A stretch of 64,000 nt of DNA from an uncultured Acetatifactor sp. (GTDB taxonomy: Bacteria > Bacillota > Clostridia > Lachnospirales > Lachnospiraceae): NCBI GenBank assembly GCA_949840935.1, contig CATKXX010000001.1, forward strand, positions 124,001-188,000, written 5' to 3'. The position numbers and the translations under genes are program-made. The notes beneath the pieces were generated by a model, which saw only the letters and a program-made list of their open reading frames with translations, was not told the origin of the DNA and did not search any database. Positions 34,101 to 42,971 of this stretch are shown here, piece by piece; position 1 is the first letter of the stretch, and every line of letters starts with the position of its first letter.

Positions 34101-34965
34101 GACGGAGCCCGTGGAGAGCAGGCTGTACCAGGCGGACAGCGTCTATGTATGCAAGAATAAGGTGGCAAAGCCTACGGTATTCATTCCCGTGTTCCCGGGA
34201 ACCAACTGTGAGTACGACAGTGGAAAGGCCTTTGAGCGTGCCGGCGCAAACGTGGTGACCAGGGTATTCCGGAACCTCAGCGAGGCGGATATCAGGGCTT
34301 CTGTGGAGGAATTTGAAAGGGCCATATCCCAGGCCCAGATCATCATGTTCCCCGGCGGGTTCTCCGCAGGCGACGAGCCGGACGGAAGCGCGAAATTCTT
34401 TGCCACCGCATTCCAGAACGAGAAGCTGAAGGAAGCGGTGATGAAGCTTTTACACCAGCGTGACGGCCTGGCGCTGGGAATCTGTAACGGTTTCCAGGCG
34501 CTGATCAAGCTGGGGCTGGTGCCTCTTGGGGAGATCTGGGGGCAGAATGAGAATTCTCCCACCCTGACCTTTAATACCATAAACAGGCATATTTCCAGGA
34601 TGGTCTATACAAAGGTGGTTTCCAATAAATCGCCATGGCTGCAGGAGGCCGGGCTTGGGAAGGTGTACTGCAATCCTGCCTCCCACGGCGAGGGACGCTT
34701 TGTGGCGCCGAAGAAATGGCTGGATAAGCTGTTTGCCAACGGCCAGGTGGCTACCCAGTACTGTGACCCGGAGGGGAATACATCCATGGACGAGGAGTAT
34801 AATATTAACGGTTCTTACTGCGCTATCGAGGGCATTACTTCTCCCGACGGGCGCTGTCTGGGCAAGATGGCGCACTCGGAGAGACGGGATGCGGGTGTGG
34901 CAATCAATATATACGGGGAACAGGACATCAGGATCTTTGAATCCGGTGTAGGGTACTTTAAATAA
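31168..34965 (+). CDS. purL: Phosphoribosylformylglycinamidine synthase, single chain
   Basis: A 1265-residue enzyme that makes FGAM from FGAR, glutamine and ATP. It is the fused clostridial type (TIGR01857-like) rather than the PurL/PurQ/PurS set. The N-terminal 160 residues are PurS-like. The synthase domains carry TYWSDHCRHTTFSTEL (about 215) and NETHNHPTEIEPFGGAATCL (about 328). The glutamine amidotransferase domain is at the C-terminus: FPGTNCEYDSGKAFE (about 1009) and GICNGFQALIKLG with the catalytic Cys near 1107, then CNPASHGEGRF. GGAGGAG lies upstream of ATG 31168. It is separate from purEMND by 16 kb. Confidence 0.95.
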   Translation: MGNVRRIYVEKKEPFAVKAKELYEELKGYLGISVEGVREFIRYDVENISDEVFAKACRTVFSEPPVDELYEEAIEIPENGRVFSVEFLPGQFDQRADSAVQCVQFLKESEEPVIRTAVTYMILGDITDEEFDRIKSYCINPVDSRETGMEKPDTLITAFEEPADVKILEGFVQLEERALSELYESLSLAMTFKDFLHIQNYFREDEKRDPSMTEIRVLDTYWSDHCRHTTFSTELTDVEFGEGYYRSPIETTYQSYLDTREELFAGREDKFVCLMDLALMAMRKLKKDGKLADMEESDEINACSVVVPVEMDYGDHRETEEWLVFFKNETHNHPTEIEPFGGAATCLGGAIRDPLSGRGYVYQAMRVTGAADPTVPVADTLKGKLSQKKLVRGAASGYSSYGNQIGLATGFVKEIYHPNYVAKRMEIGAVMGAAPRKNVIRETSDPGNIIILLGGRTGRDGCGGATGSSKVHTEQSIETCGAEVQKGNAPTERKLQRLFRREEVSRIIRKCNDFGAGGVSVAIGELADGLIVDLDKVPKKYAGLDGTELAISESQERMAVVVDPGDVEKLLGYAAEENLEAVAVAVVTEEPRLVLKWRGKTIVNLKRSFLDTNGAHQETAVKVEIPQEKDNYFEQYAVPAVGERLEAGELRKAWLALLNDLNVCSQKGLVEMFDASIGAGSVFMPYGGKYQLTETQAMVAKLPVLRGKTDTVTMMSFGFDPCLSSWSPYHGAVYAVTESMAKIVASGGDFEKIRFTFQEYFRRMTGDPARWSQPFAALLGAYDAQMGFGLPSIGGKDSMSGTFNDIDVPPTLVSFAVDIAKQGDIITPELKKAGNKLVRFKIEKDDFDIPMYEDVAELYRFVSHLIREKMVVSAYALDARGAAAALSKMAFGNKLGVEIGDGVSVDTLFENALGDILVEVIPEKLPVLTASEHNVRVIGTVTEEPAFVYGDVRIDMEEALSSWTSRLEKVFPTKAAKGTEPVESRLYQADSVYVCKNKVAKPTVFIPVFPGTNCEYDSGKAFERAGANVVTRVFRNLSEADIRASVEEFERAISQAQIIMFPGGFSAGDEPDGSAKFFATAFQNEKLKEAVMKLLHQRDGLALGICNGFQALIKLGLVPLGEIWGQNENSPTLTFNTINRHISRMVYTKVVSNKSPWLQEAGLGKVYCNPASHGEGRFVAPKKWLDKLFANGQVATQYCDPEGNTSMDEEYNINGSYCAIEGITSPDGRCLGKMAHSERRDAGVAINIYGEQDIRIFESGVGYFK

Positions 34966-35013
34966 GAAAAGGTTAAGCAGCAGGAAAGCTTACGATAGAA
35001 AGGGGAGTTACTT

Positions 35014-36246
35014 ATGTTATTAGCGTTAGTGCCACTTTTTAATGAGGATATGGCAGTTCATGCATATTCTATCTTCACGCAGAAGGACAATTTCTTTCTG
35101 GATCCCATGATGCAGGGAACCAGGCAGAATGACGGCGCTGCCGCCGTGTACGGGCTGGAAATGATCGAGGAGATGGGGATTGAGACTATTTCCGAGGACT
35201 GCGAGATCTTTGTCTCTCTGAGCAATATCTCTGTATTCTCTGACGTGGCGGGACAGTGCAGTGCGCCTCACGACCGGATCGTATTCCTGATCGATAATAC
35301 GATCCCGCCTGTGGAAATGTATATAAAGCGGCTGCGGGAATTGAAGGAGATGGGGTATAAGCTGGCAATCCGCAAGCTGGCGGTATCGGACTTTGAAAAT
35401 TACAGTGAAGTGCTGAAGCTGATGGATTATGTGCTTCTGAATAACCGCAAGATTGCCATTGACAAGGCCAAAATCTATTTTGGAAAGATTTATCCGAATA
35501 TCAGGCTGGTTGCGGGCAATATCAGCGACATGGAAACCTTTGAAAGGCTGAAGGCATCCGGCGGATATGAGCTGTATGAGGGCGAATTCTACCGTGTGCC
35601 CGTGACAAGAGGGAATGTGGAGATTTCTCCGCTGAAGGTAAACTATATTGCCCTGATGAATTCGGTAAACAGTGAGAATTTTGACCTGGCCGATGTGGCG
35701 GATATCATTGGGCGGGATCCTGCTCTGACCATTTCCCTTCTGGAGATGGTGAACCGTATGACGATCAATTCCGGTATCACCACTATCCGTCACGCTGCCG
35801 CCATGCTGGGGCAGAAGGAGCTGAGGAAGTGGATCAACACGGCGGTGGTGAAGGAGATGTACGCTGACAAGCCCGGGGAGATCACCAGGCTTTCCCTGCT
35901 GCGGGCGAAATTCGCGGAATTTCTGGCGGAGCCCTTCCAGATGCAGGCCAGGCAGGAGGAGCTGTTCCTTATGGGGCTGGTATCCGTGCTGGATGTGATC
36001 CTGGAGAAGTCCATGGAGGAAGCGCTGGAGAAGGTAAAAGTGACCGGGGATGTGAGCCGTGCCCTGACGGCGGGCGAGGGGCCCCTTGCAAGTATCCTTG
36101 AGCTGGTGAAACAGTATGAGAGCGCCAACTGGCAGGAGGTTACGCGCCTGCTGCTCCTGGCGAATGTAGAGGTATCCGTGGTCAATGACCTTTATTTCAA
36201 ATCCCTGCAGTGGTACAGGCAGTTAATGTATGGCAGGGAGGAGTAA
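35014..36246 (+). CDS. Degenerate EAL plus HDOD domain protein (YuxH-like)
   Basis: A 410-residue protein. Residues 1-200 fold like an EAL domain but lack the EAL, NFG and other catalytic residues, so c-di-GMP hydrolysis is not expected. Residues 205-390 are an HDOD domain (DVADIIGRDPALTISLLEM and TTIRHAAAMLGQKELRKW). HDOD proteins are regulatory HD-like domains without the catalytic HD pair. Such proteins in Firmicutes are usually signalling adaptors of unknown target. AAGGGGAG lies upstream of ATG 35014. A strong terminator follows at once. Confidence 0.82.
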   Translation: MLLALVPLFNEDMAVHAYSIFTQKDNFFLDPMMQGTRQNDGAAAVYGLEMIEEMGIETISEDCEIFVSLSNISVFSDVAGQCSAPHDRIVFLIDNTIPPVEMYIKRLRELKEMGYKLAIRKLAVSDFENYSEVLKLMDYVLLNNRKIAIDKAKIYFGKIYPNIRLVAGNISDMETFERLKASGGYELYEGEFYRVPVTRGNVEISPLKVNYIALMNSVNSENFDLADVADIIGRDPALTISLLEMVNRMTINSGITTIRHAAAMLGQKELRKWINTAVVKEMYADKPGEITRLSLLRAKFAEFLAEPFQMQARQEELFLMGLVSVLDVILEKSMEEALEKVKVTGDVSRALTAGEGPLASILELVKQYESANWQEVTRLLLLANVEVSVVNDLYFKSLQWYRQLMYGREE

Positions 36247-36264
36247 TTAGATATAATCGTGTGG

Positions 36265-36302
36265 AAATAGACGGGTTTTTTTGTTGCCCGTCTATTTTTT
36301 TT
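36265..36302 (+). terminator. Strong terminator after the HDOD gene
   Basis: AAATAGACGGG (36265-36275) pairs with CCCGTCTATTT (36287-36297), with T-rich loop and eight Ts after. It overlaps the carAB promoter. Confidence 0.9.
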
Positions 36303-36312
36303 GTGGTACAAT
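36284..36312 (+). promoter_or_regulatory. Predicted carAB promoter inside the terminator
   Basis: TTGCCC at 36284-36289 lies in the terminator loop and descending arm; TACAAT at 36307-36312, spacer 17. The leader is about 65 bases with no PyrR loop recognised. Confidence 0.5.
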
Positions 36313-36384
36313 GGGACGAAAAGTGTTAAGAGAAGATTGAAATGAGTACAGGGGCTGGAAGGAAACCGGAATGGAGGAGAGAGG

Positions 36385-37584
36385 ATGAAAGCTTTTTTGA
36401 TTTTGGAAGACGGCACTGTGTTTGAAGGGACACATATCGGCGCCCACAGGGAGATTATCAGCGAGATCGTATTCAATACGTCTATGGCGGGATATCTGGA
36501 GGTGCTGACCGACCCCTCTTATGCGGGGCAGGCAGTGTGTATGACCTATCCCCTGATTGGCAATTACGGTATCTGCAGAGATGACATGGAATCTTCAAGG
36601 GCCTGGCCTGACGGCTTCATCGTAAGGGAGCTCTCCCGCATTCCCAGCAATTTTAGAAATGATGGTACGATACAACAGTTTCTGGAGGAAAATGATATAC
36701 CCGGGATCGCGGGGATTGATACCAGGGCGCTGGTGAAGCTGCTTCGCGAGAAGGGAACGATGAACGGCATGATCACCACGGATGAGAATTATGATTTTGC
36801 CGCGTTAGAGCCAAGGCTGAGATCATACACTACGGGAAAGGTGGTGGAGAGGGTCACCTGTAAGGAGAAATATGTGGTGGAGGCGGTCACGGAGCTCTCA
36901 CAGAACGGCCCCCTCTCCGGCGCCGCGCGCTTCGACCGGGAGGCATATGAGAGAGGGGAGCGGGAGCCCAGGCCGGCCCTGGTGCGGGAATTGAACGGGG
37001 CAGGGCTGAGGGTGGCCCTGATGGACTTCGGGGCCAAGAAAAACATTGCGGCTTCCCTGGCTGCCAGGGGCTGCCAGGTCACGGTCTGGCCGGCTTTTAC
37101 TTCCGCGGAGGATATCATTGCCGCGAAACCGGACGGGATCATGCTCAGCAACGGGCCGGGGGATCCCAAGGAGTGCGCCTCTGTCATCGGGGAGCTTAAG
37201 AAGCTGTACCGCACGGATATCCCGATCTTTGCAATCTGCCTGGGGCATCAGCTGATGGCGCTGGCCAACGGGGCGGATACCTATAAGATGAAGTACGGGC
37301 ACAGGGGCGGGAACCACCCGGTGAAGGATCTGGAGACGGGAAGGGTCTATATCTCCTCCCAGAATCACGGCTATGTGGTGGATACGGACACACTGGATCC
37401 GAAAGTGGCCGTGCCGGCCTTTGTCAACGTAAATGACGGCACAAACGAGGGCCTTTCCTATACCGGGAAGAATATTTTCACGGTGCAGTTCCATCCGGAG
37501 GCGTGCTGCGGCCCCCAGGATTCCGGCTATCTGTTCGACAGGTTTATAGAGTTTATGAGGAAGGGAGGAAAATGTCATGCCTAA
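36385..37584 (+). CDS. carA: Carbamoyl-phosphate synthase small subunit
   Basis: A 399-residue glutaminase subunit that supplies ammonia to CarB. Opening KAFLILEDGTVFEGTHIGA and GEMVFNTS-like segment are typical; the amidotransferase has FAICLGHQLMALA with the catalytic Cys near 283 and FHPEACCGP (His and Glu) near 374. At 399 residues it is longer than the usual 355-380; the extra length is in the linker near 165-210. The gene ends eight bases inside carB (37577), which suggests coupled translation. Confidence 0.95.
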   Translation: MKAFLILEDGTVFEGTHIGAHREIISEIVFNTSMAGYLEVLTDPSYAGQAVCMTYPLIGNYGICRDDMESSRAWPDGFIVRELSRIPSNFRNDGTIQQFLEENDIPGIAGIDTRALVKLLREKGTMNGMITTDENYDFAALEPRLRSYTTGKVVERVTCKEKYVVEAVTELSQNGPLSGAARFDREAYERGEREPRPALVRELNGAGLRVALMDFGAKKNIAASLAARGCQVTVWPAFTSAEDIIAAKPDGIMLSNGPGDPKECASVIGELKKLYRTDIPIFAICLGHQLMALANGADTYKMKYGHRGGNHPVKDLETGRVYISSQNHGYVVDTDTLDPKVAVPAFVNVNDGTNEGLSYTGKNIFTVQFHPEACCGPQDSGYLFDRFIEFMRKGGKCHA

Positions 37585-40500
37585 AAATCCTGATGTAAAA
37601 CGTGTAATGGTGATCGGCTCCGGCCCTATTGTGATCGGGCAGGCGGCGGAATTTGACTATGCGGGCACCCAGGCATGCCGTTCCCTGAAGGAGGAGGGAG
37701 TGGAGGTCATCCTGGTGAATTCCAATCCCGCCACTATCATGACCGACAGGGATATTGCGGATAAGGTATATATCGAGCCTCTGACAGTGAGGGTGCTGGA
37801 GCAGGTCATTGAGAAGGAGAAGCCTGACAGCATCCTGCCCACCCTGGGCGGCCAGGCGGGGCTGAACCTGGGGATGGAGCTGGAGGAGTCCGGTTTCCTG
37901 GCTTCCCACGGGGTGACGCTTCTGGGGACGACGGCGGCAACCATCCGCAACGCGGAGGGGCGCCAGGAATTCAAGGATCTGATGGAGCGCATCGGAGAGC
38001 CCTGCGCCGCCTCCAGGGTGGTGGAGTCTGTGGAGGACGGCATCGCCTTTACCGATACCATCGGCTATCCCGTAGTGCTGCGCCCCGCATACACCCTGGG
38101 GGGCTCCGGCGGGGGTATCGCCCATAACAGGGCGGAGCTGGAGGAAATCCTGGAGAACGGGCTGCGCCTGTCCCGGGTGGGGCAGGTGCTGGTGGAGCGC
38201 TGTATTGCGGGCTGGAAGGAGATTGAGTATGAGGTCATGCGGGACAGTGCGGGAAACTGTATTACCGTATGTAATATGGAAAATATCGACCCGGTGGGCG
38301 TGCATACCGGGGACAGTATTGTAGTGGCGCCCTCCCAGACCCTGAGCGATAAGGAATATCAGATGCTGCGCACCTCCGCGCTGAAGATCATCAGTGAGCT
38401 GAAGATCACCGGAGGCTGTAATGTGCAGTTTGCGCTGCATCCCACCAGCTTCGAGTACTGCGTTATCGAGGTAAATCCCCGCGTGAGCCGCTCCTCGGCC
38501 CTGGCCTCCAAGGCTACGGGCTATCCCATCGCGAAGGTGGCGGCGAAGATCGCTCTGGGCTATACGCTGGATGAGATTAAGAATGCCATAACCCAGAAGA
38601 CCTATGCTTCCTTTGAGCCTGCGCTGGATTACTGTGTGGTAAAGCTTCCCAGGCTGCCCTTTGACAAGTTCATCACGGCGAAAAGGGCTCTGACTACCCA
38701 GATGAAGGCTACCGGGGAGGTCATGAGCATCTGTGACAATTTTGAGGGCGCGCTGATGAAAGCCATCCGTTCCCTGGAGCAGCATGTGGACTGCCTCCTG
38801 AGCTATGACTTCAGCGCATTGTCTGCGGAGGAGCTGCGGGAGCGCCTGGCGGTGGTGGATGACCAGCGGATCTGGGTGATCGCGGAGGCCCTGAGAAAGG
38901 GGCTTGATTATGATACCATTCACGAGATCACAATGATCGATACCTGGTTCATTGACAAGCTTGCCGTCCTGGTGGAGATGGAGCAGGCGCTGCAGAAGGG
39001 GCCTCTGACGGTGGAGCTGTTAAAGGAGGCAAAGCGGATTGAATTCCCGGATGCTGTGATCGCCAGGCTGACCGGCAGTACGGAGGAGGAGATTAAGAAG
39101 CTGCGCTATGACAACGGCATCCGGGCTGCCTATAAGATGGTGGATACCTGTGCCGCTGAATTTGCCGCGTCCACGCCTTATTATTATTCGGTATATGGCA
39201 GGGAGTGCGAGGCCAGGGCCACAGGCGGCCGCAGGAAGGTGCTTGTATTGGGCTCCGGCCCCATCCGCATCGGCCAGGGGATCGAGTTTGACTATTGCTC
39301 CGTGCATGCCACATGGGCATTTTCCAGGGCGGGCTATGAGACCATTATCATCAACAACAACCCGGAGACGGTGAGTACGGACTTTGACATTGCGGACAAG
39401 CTGTATTTCGAGCCGCTGACGCCGGAGGATGTGGAATCCATTGTAGAGATAGAGCACCCTGACGGGGCGGTGGTGCAGTTTGGGGGTCAGACTGCCATCA
39501 AATTGACGGAGAGCCTGATGAAGATGGGCGTCCCCATCCTGGGCACGAAGGCGGAGGATGTTGACGCCGCGGAGGACAGGGAGCTGTTCGACCGGATCCT
39601 GGAGGAGACAAAGATTCCCAGGGCCGCGGGGGGCACGGTGTATACGGCGCAGGAGGCGAAGGAAGTGGCGAACCGCCTGGGCTATCCCGTGCTGGTACGC
39701 CCCTCCTATGTGCTGGGCGGCCAGGGGATGCAGATTGCCATATCCGATGAGGAGATTGAGGAATTCATGGCGATCATCAACCGGATCGCACAGGAGCATC
39801 CCATCCTGGTGGATAAATACCTGCAGGGCAAGGAGATAGAGGTGGATGCCGTCTGCGACGGCACGGATATCCTGATCCCCGGTATCATGGAGCATATTGA
39901 GAGGACGGGGGTGCACTCAGGAGACAGTATTTCCGTCTATCCCGCTCCTACCATCGGGCGGCTGATCAAGGAGAAGATAGCGGAATACACCCGGCGGCTG
40001 GCCAGGGCGCTCCATGTCAGGGGGCTGATCAATATCCAGTTTATCGCCATTGGCGAGGATGTGTATGTCATTGAGGTAAATCCCCGCTCCTCCCGCACGG
40101 TGCCCTATATCAGCAAGGTGACAGGCATACCCATTGTGGATCTGGCGACAGAGGTCATCCTGGGCAAGACGATCCGGGAGCTGGGCTATGAGCCGGGGCT
40201 GCAGCCGGAGGCGGATTACTATGCCATCAAGATGCCGGTATTTTCCTTTGAAAAAATCCGCGGCGCAGAGGTGAGCCTGGGGCCGGAGATGAAGTCCACC
40301 GGCGAATGCCTGGGCATTGCGAAGGATTACACGGAAGCGCTGTATAAGGCGTTTCTGGGTGCGGGTGTAAACCTGCCGAAATATAAGAATATGATCATCA
40401 CGGTGAAGGATGCCGACAAGGGAGAGGCGATTGAGATCGGCCGCCGCTTTGAGAAGCTGGGGTACACGATTTACGCTACCAGAAGTACTGCAGCAGCGCT

Positions 40501-40771
40501 GAACGAGGCGGGAGTAAAGGCGAGAAAGGTGAATAAGATTTCACAGGAGTCGCCTACGGTCATGGATCTGATCCTGGGGCACCGCATTGACCTTGTGATC
40601 GATACGCCCACCCAGGGACGTGACAAGAACAGGGATGGCTTCCTGATCCGCCGTACCTCCATTGAGACGGGGATCAACTGTATTACTGCCATGGATACGG
40701 CAAGGGCTCTGGTAACGAGCCTGGAAAATGCAGGCAACGAGCTGACCCTGACGGATATTGCAGGACTGTAA
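37577..40771 (+). CDS. carB: Carbamoyl-phosphate synthase large subunit
   Basis: A 1064-residue enzyme with two homologous ATP-grasp halves. The first begins KRVMVIGSGPIVIGQAAEFD (about 9) and the second KVLVLGSGPIRIGQGIEFD (about 554). RPAYTLGGSGGG and RPSYVLGGQGM are the matching ATP sites. The MGS-like regulatory domain is at the C-terminus (from about 935). It makes carbamoyl phosphate for pyrimidines and arginine. GGAGG lies just before ATG 37577. Pyrimidine and arginine genes other than pyrE are not in the window. Confidence 0.97.
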   Translation: MPKNPDVKRVMVIGSGPIVIGQAAEFDYAGTQACRSLKEEGVEVILVNSNPATIMTDRDIADKVYIEPLTVRVLEQVIEKEKPDSILPTLGGQAGLNLGMELEESGFLASHGVTLLGTTAATIRNAEGRQEFKDLMERIGEPCAASRVVESVEDGIAFTDTIGYPVVLRPAYTLGGSGGGIAHNRAELEEILENGLRLSRVGQVLVERCIAGWKEIEYEVMRDSAGNCITVCNMENIDPVGVHTGDSIVVAPSQTLSDKEYQMLRTSALKIISELKITGGCNVQFALHPTSFEYCVIEVNPRVSRSSALASKATGYPIAKVAAKIALGYTLDEIKNAITQKTYASFEPALDYCVVKLPRLPFDKFITAKRALTTQMKATGEVMSICDNFEGALMKAIRSLEQHVDCLLSYDFSALSAEELRERLAVVDDQRIWVIAEALRKGLDYDTIHEITMIDTWFIDKLAVLVEMEQALQKGPLTVELLKEAKRIEFPDAVIARLTGSTEEEIKKLRYDNGIRAAYKMVDTCAAEFAASTPYYYSVYGRECEARATGGRRKVLVLGSGPIRIGQGIEFDYCSVHATWAFSRAGYETIIINNNPETVSTDFDIADKLYFEPLTPEDVESIVEIEHPDGAVVQFGGQTAIKLTESLMKMGVPILGTKAEDVDAAEDRELFDRILEETKIPRAAGGTVYTAQEAKEVANRLGYPVLVRPSYVLGGQGMQIAISDEEIEEFMAIINRIAQEHPILVDKYLQGKEIEVDAVCDGTDILIPGIMEHIERTGVHSGDSISVYPAPTIGRLIKEKIAEYTRRLARALHVRGLINIQFIAIGEDVYVIEVNPRSSRTVPYISKVTGIPIVDLATEVILGKTIRELGYEPGLQPEADYYAIKMPVFSFEKIRGAEVSLGPEMKSTGECLGIAKDYTEALYKAFLGAGVNLPKYKNMIITVKDADKGEAIEIGRRFEKLGYTIYATRSTAAALNEAGVKARKVNKISQESPTVMDLILGHRIDLVIDTPTQGRDKNRDGFLIRRTSIETGINCITAMDTARALVTSLENAGNELTLTDIAGL

Positions 40772-40806
40772 GGCCATGGGATTCATGCTTCGCGGAGCTT
40801 GTATGG

Positions 40807-40851
40807 GTTAAATTAATTTCCCGCAGCAATGCTGCGGGAAATTAATTTAAC
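40807..40851. terminator. Perfect 22-bp palindromic terminator after carB
   Basis: Two identical inverted arms of 22 bases with a single centre base (40829), GTTAAATT to CAGCA and back, AT-rich at the outer ends. It stands between carB and the opposite-strand PAS gene and can work as a bidirectional terminator. The arms have no mismatch. Confidence 0.65.
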
Positions 40852-40879
40852 ACAGTGTTATCAGGCATCCCGGCTCTGC

Positions 40880-41317
40880 TCAGAGCCGTCTCTTGTGCAT
40901 ATTGACACGGTGGACATCGCTCAGGATCCTTTTGATACAGAGCTGGCAGATGTCGCCGTTCTGGTTTGTTGTGCGTATAACGTGGGTGGAAATCCACTGG
41001 TAATCGGATGCCCGGCCTTTCTGATATAATTCCGCGTAGATATCGGTTATTCCCTCCTCGTATGCGCTCAACAGCTTTTCCCGGGAAAAGAGGCGGAGAT
41101 AGTCTGCCTGGTAATCAGGATGGATATTGGAAACGCTTTGTTCGATCATTTCGTCATAATTACCTGATTCCGGGATGTTATCATCGAGAAAGTCATCGTG
41201 TTTGAATAGAAAGTATGTGTTTTGCGAAAGATTTGCGGAGAGAATCATAGGGAAAACATCAAAAAACGTTTCAAACAGCATGTTTATTTCTTTGGACGAC
41301 GGGATGGATTCATTGTT
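40880..41317 (-). CDS. Small PAS-like domain protein
   Basis: A 145-residue soluble protein with a PAS-like ending (DYQWISTHVIRTTNQNGDIC followed by LCIKRILSD). It resembles the sensor part of diguanylate cyclases but no GGDEF domain follows, so it may be a stand-alone sensor or a truncated protein. ATG 41317 follows AAGGAGG by eight bases; ATG 41350 in frame has no site. The stop lies inside a small palindrome (CGGCTCTG/CAGAGCCG at 40871-40888). Confidence 0.6.
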   Translation of the reverse strand, partial: NNESIPSSKEINMLFETFFDVFPMILSANLSQNTYFLFKHDDFLDDNIPESGNYDEMIEQSVSNIHPDYQADYLRLFSREKLLSAYEEGITDIYAELYQKGRASDYQWISTHVIRTTNQNGDICQLCIKRILSDVHRVNMHKRRL

Positions 41318-41412
41318 CATGGAAATTGCCTCCTTCGTATTTTTGTCCATTATATAATAATTATGAGGATTTGTCTATGATAATGGAGGGCCTGTGAACT
41401 ATTACTATTGGA

Positions 41413-41442
41413 TTGCATACAATACGGGAAATATGTTATAAT
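41413..41442 (+). promoter_or_regulatory. Promoter for the 41537 gene
   Basis: TTGCAT at 41413-41418 and TATAAT at 41437-41442, spacer 18. Confidence 0.6.
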
Positions 41443-41536
41443 AAATACATTCGAGAATCCGGCCGCTGCGCGCCTGCCGCGTATTGCGTTCTGAGATTCA
41501 ATCTGCGGAATTAAGCGATATGGAGGGGTGGTATCA

Positions 41537-41824
41537 ATGCAGCCGATATATACGACGCTGAAGGTTAATAATGAAATCGAGCTATGCGAGATCACGGACA
41601 TGGAATGCAAGCAGCTTATTGAGAGGGAGCTTTTGAAGGATCGTATTTCTTACTATATCCGTTGGCAGAAGCCCTCTATTTTCAACAGAAAGAAGAATAT
41701 ATGCATCATATGTGTCAACGATAACGTAAAGGAAGTTGCGGAAGAGGTAGTGCGGAATATCTGTGATGAAAAGGGATACTCCGTAAAATTTCTTATGCGC
41801 AGGGCACAGAACCAGTTTCTTTAA
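41537..41824 (+). CDS. Hypothetical protein, 95 residues
   Basis: A small acidic-to-basic protein (QPIYTTLKVNNEIELCEI, then ERELLKDRISYYIRWQKPS) with three cysteines in scattered positions and no membrane segment. It could be a small nucleic-acid-binding or regulatory protein, but I see no diagnostic motif. GGAGGGG lies upstream of ATG 41537. It precedes azlC by 37 bases and has its own promoter. Confidence 0.55.
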   Translation: MQPIYTTLKVNNEIELCEITDMECKQLIERELLKDRISYYIRWQKPSIFNRKKNICIICVNDNVKEVAEEVVRNICDEKGYSVKFLMRRAQNQFL

Positions 41825-41861
41825 TACCCTTTTACTTTGGAAATAAGGTGGAAATGATCAA

Positions 41862-42566
41862 ATGAAAAAGGAATTTAGAGAGGGAATACGAGACGGCATT
41901 CCCATTGGACTGGGATACCTTGCCGTATCCTTTTCTCTGGGGGTGGCCGCAAAGAGCGCGGGGCTTACTGCGTTTCAGGGCTTTGCCGTCAGCCTGCTGA
42001 ATAATGCGTCCGCGGGAGAGTACGCCGGCTTTACGGTGATCGCCGCGAATGCTTCCTATCTGGAAATGGTGCTGATGACATTGATCGCAAATGCGCGATA
42101 CCTGTTGATGAGCTGCGCGCTGAGTCAGAAATTTGCACCGGATACGCCTCTGAGGCACCGCCTGATGGTGGGCTATGATGTGACGGATGAGATATTTGGC
42201 ATCACCATTGCCAGGCAGGGGGTGCTGGAGCCTTACTATACATATGGGGCCATTGTGGTGGCGGCTCCCTGCTGGGCTGTAGGTACCGCCCTGGGTGTGA
42301 CTGCGGGCAACCTGCTGCCCCTGAGAGTGGTCAGCGCTCTCAGCGTGGCACTATTCGGTATGTTTCTGGCGGTGATCATCCCTCCTGCCAGAAAGGATCC
42401 TGTTGTGGCGGGGCTGGTGATGATCAGCTTTCTGGCCAGTCTGGCTGCCTCCAGGCTGCCTTATATCTCACGGCTTTCAGGTGGTACAAGGACGATCATC
42501 CTGACTGTGGCCATTTCAGCGGCGGCGGCCGCATTTTTCCCGGCCCGGGAGGAGGCAGCGGTATGA
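41862..42566 (+). CDS. azlC: AzlC family branched-chain amino acid exporter subunit
   Basis: A 234-residue membrane protein with about seven helices, the larger part of a two-part exporter. It opens with KKEFREGIRDGIPIGLGYLA and has NASAGEYAGF and MTLIANARYLLMSCALS, all typical of AzlC. It exports branched-chain amino acids together with AzlD in known relatives. The ATG follows GGTGG. Its TGA stop overlaps the azlD ATG by four bases (ATGA). Confidence 0.9.
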   Translation: MKKEFREGIRDGIPIGLGYLAVSFSLGVAAKSAGLTAFQGFAVSLLNNASAGEYAGFTVIAANASYLEMVLMTLIANARYLLMSCALSQKFAPDTPLRHRLMVGYDVTDEIFGITIARQGVLEPYYTYGAIVVAAPCWAVGTALGVTAGNLLPLRVVSALSVALFGMFLAVIIPPARKDPVVAGLVMISFLASLAASRLPYISRLSGGTRTIILTVAISAAAAAFFPAREEAAV

Positions 42567-42874
42567 CCCATAATATTTACATCTATATCGGAATTATGGC
42601 GGCTGTAACCTATGCCATCCGGGTACTGCCCCTGACCCTCATCCGGAAACAGATCAGGAACCGTTTCCTGCGTTCCTTTCTGTATTATGTGCCTTATGTG
42701 ACGCTGGCGGTGATGACCTTTCCCGCTATCCTGGAGTGTACCCAGTCCCCCGTGGCGGGGGCCCTTGCGCTGGCCGTCGGCATGATAGCCGCATGGCGCG
42801 GGGCAGGCCTGTTCCCTGTGTCTGTGTCCTGCTGTGTGGTGGTGTTCCTCTCAGAGCTGTTCCTGTGCCGCTGA
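42563..42874 (+). CDS. azlD: AzlD family exporter subunit
   Basis: A 103-residue membrane protein of about four helices, of AzlD length. The N-terminal THNIYIYIGIMAAVTYAIRV and LPLTLIRKQIRNRFLRSFL match AzlD. It is the small partner of AzlC, translated from the overlapping ATGA. Confidence 0.88.
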   Translation: MTHNIYIYIGIMAAVTYAIRVLPLTLIRKQIRNRFLRSFLYYVPYVTLAVMTFPAILECTQSPVAGALALAVGMIAAWRGAGLFPVSVSCCVVVFLSELFLCR

Positions 42875-42971
42875 GTGATGGCTTTCTTTTCCTGCTTTAC
42901 TTCCATACTTATTTGAGTTATACTGAGAAAAAAGATTATATGCCGCAGCAGCGGCGGAATGCGAGGATGCC

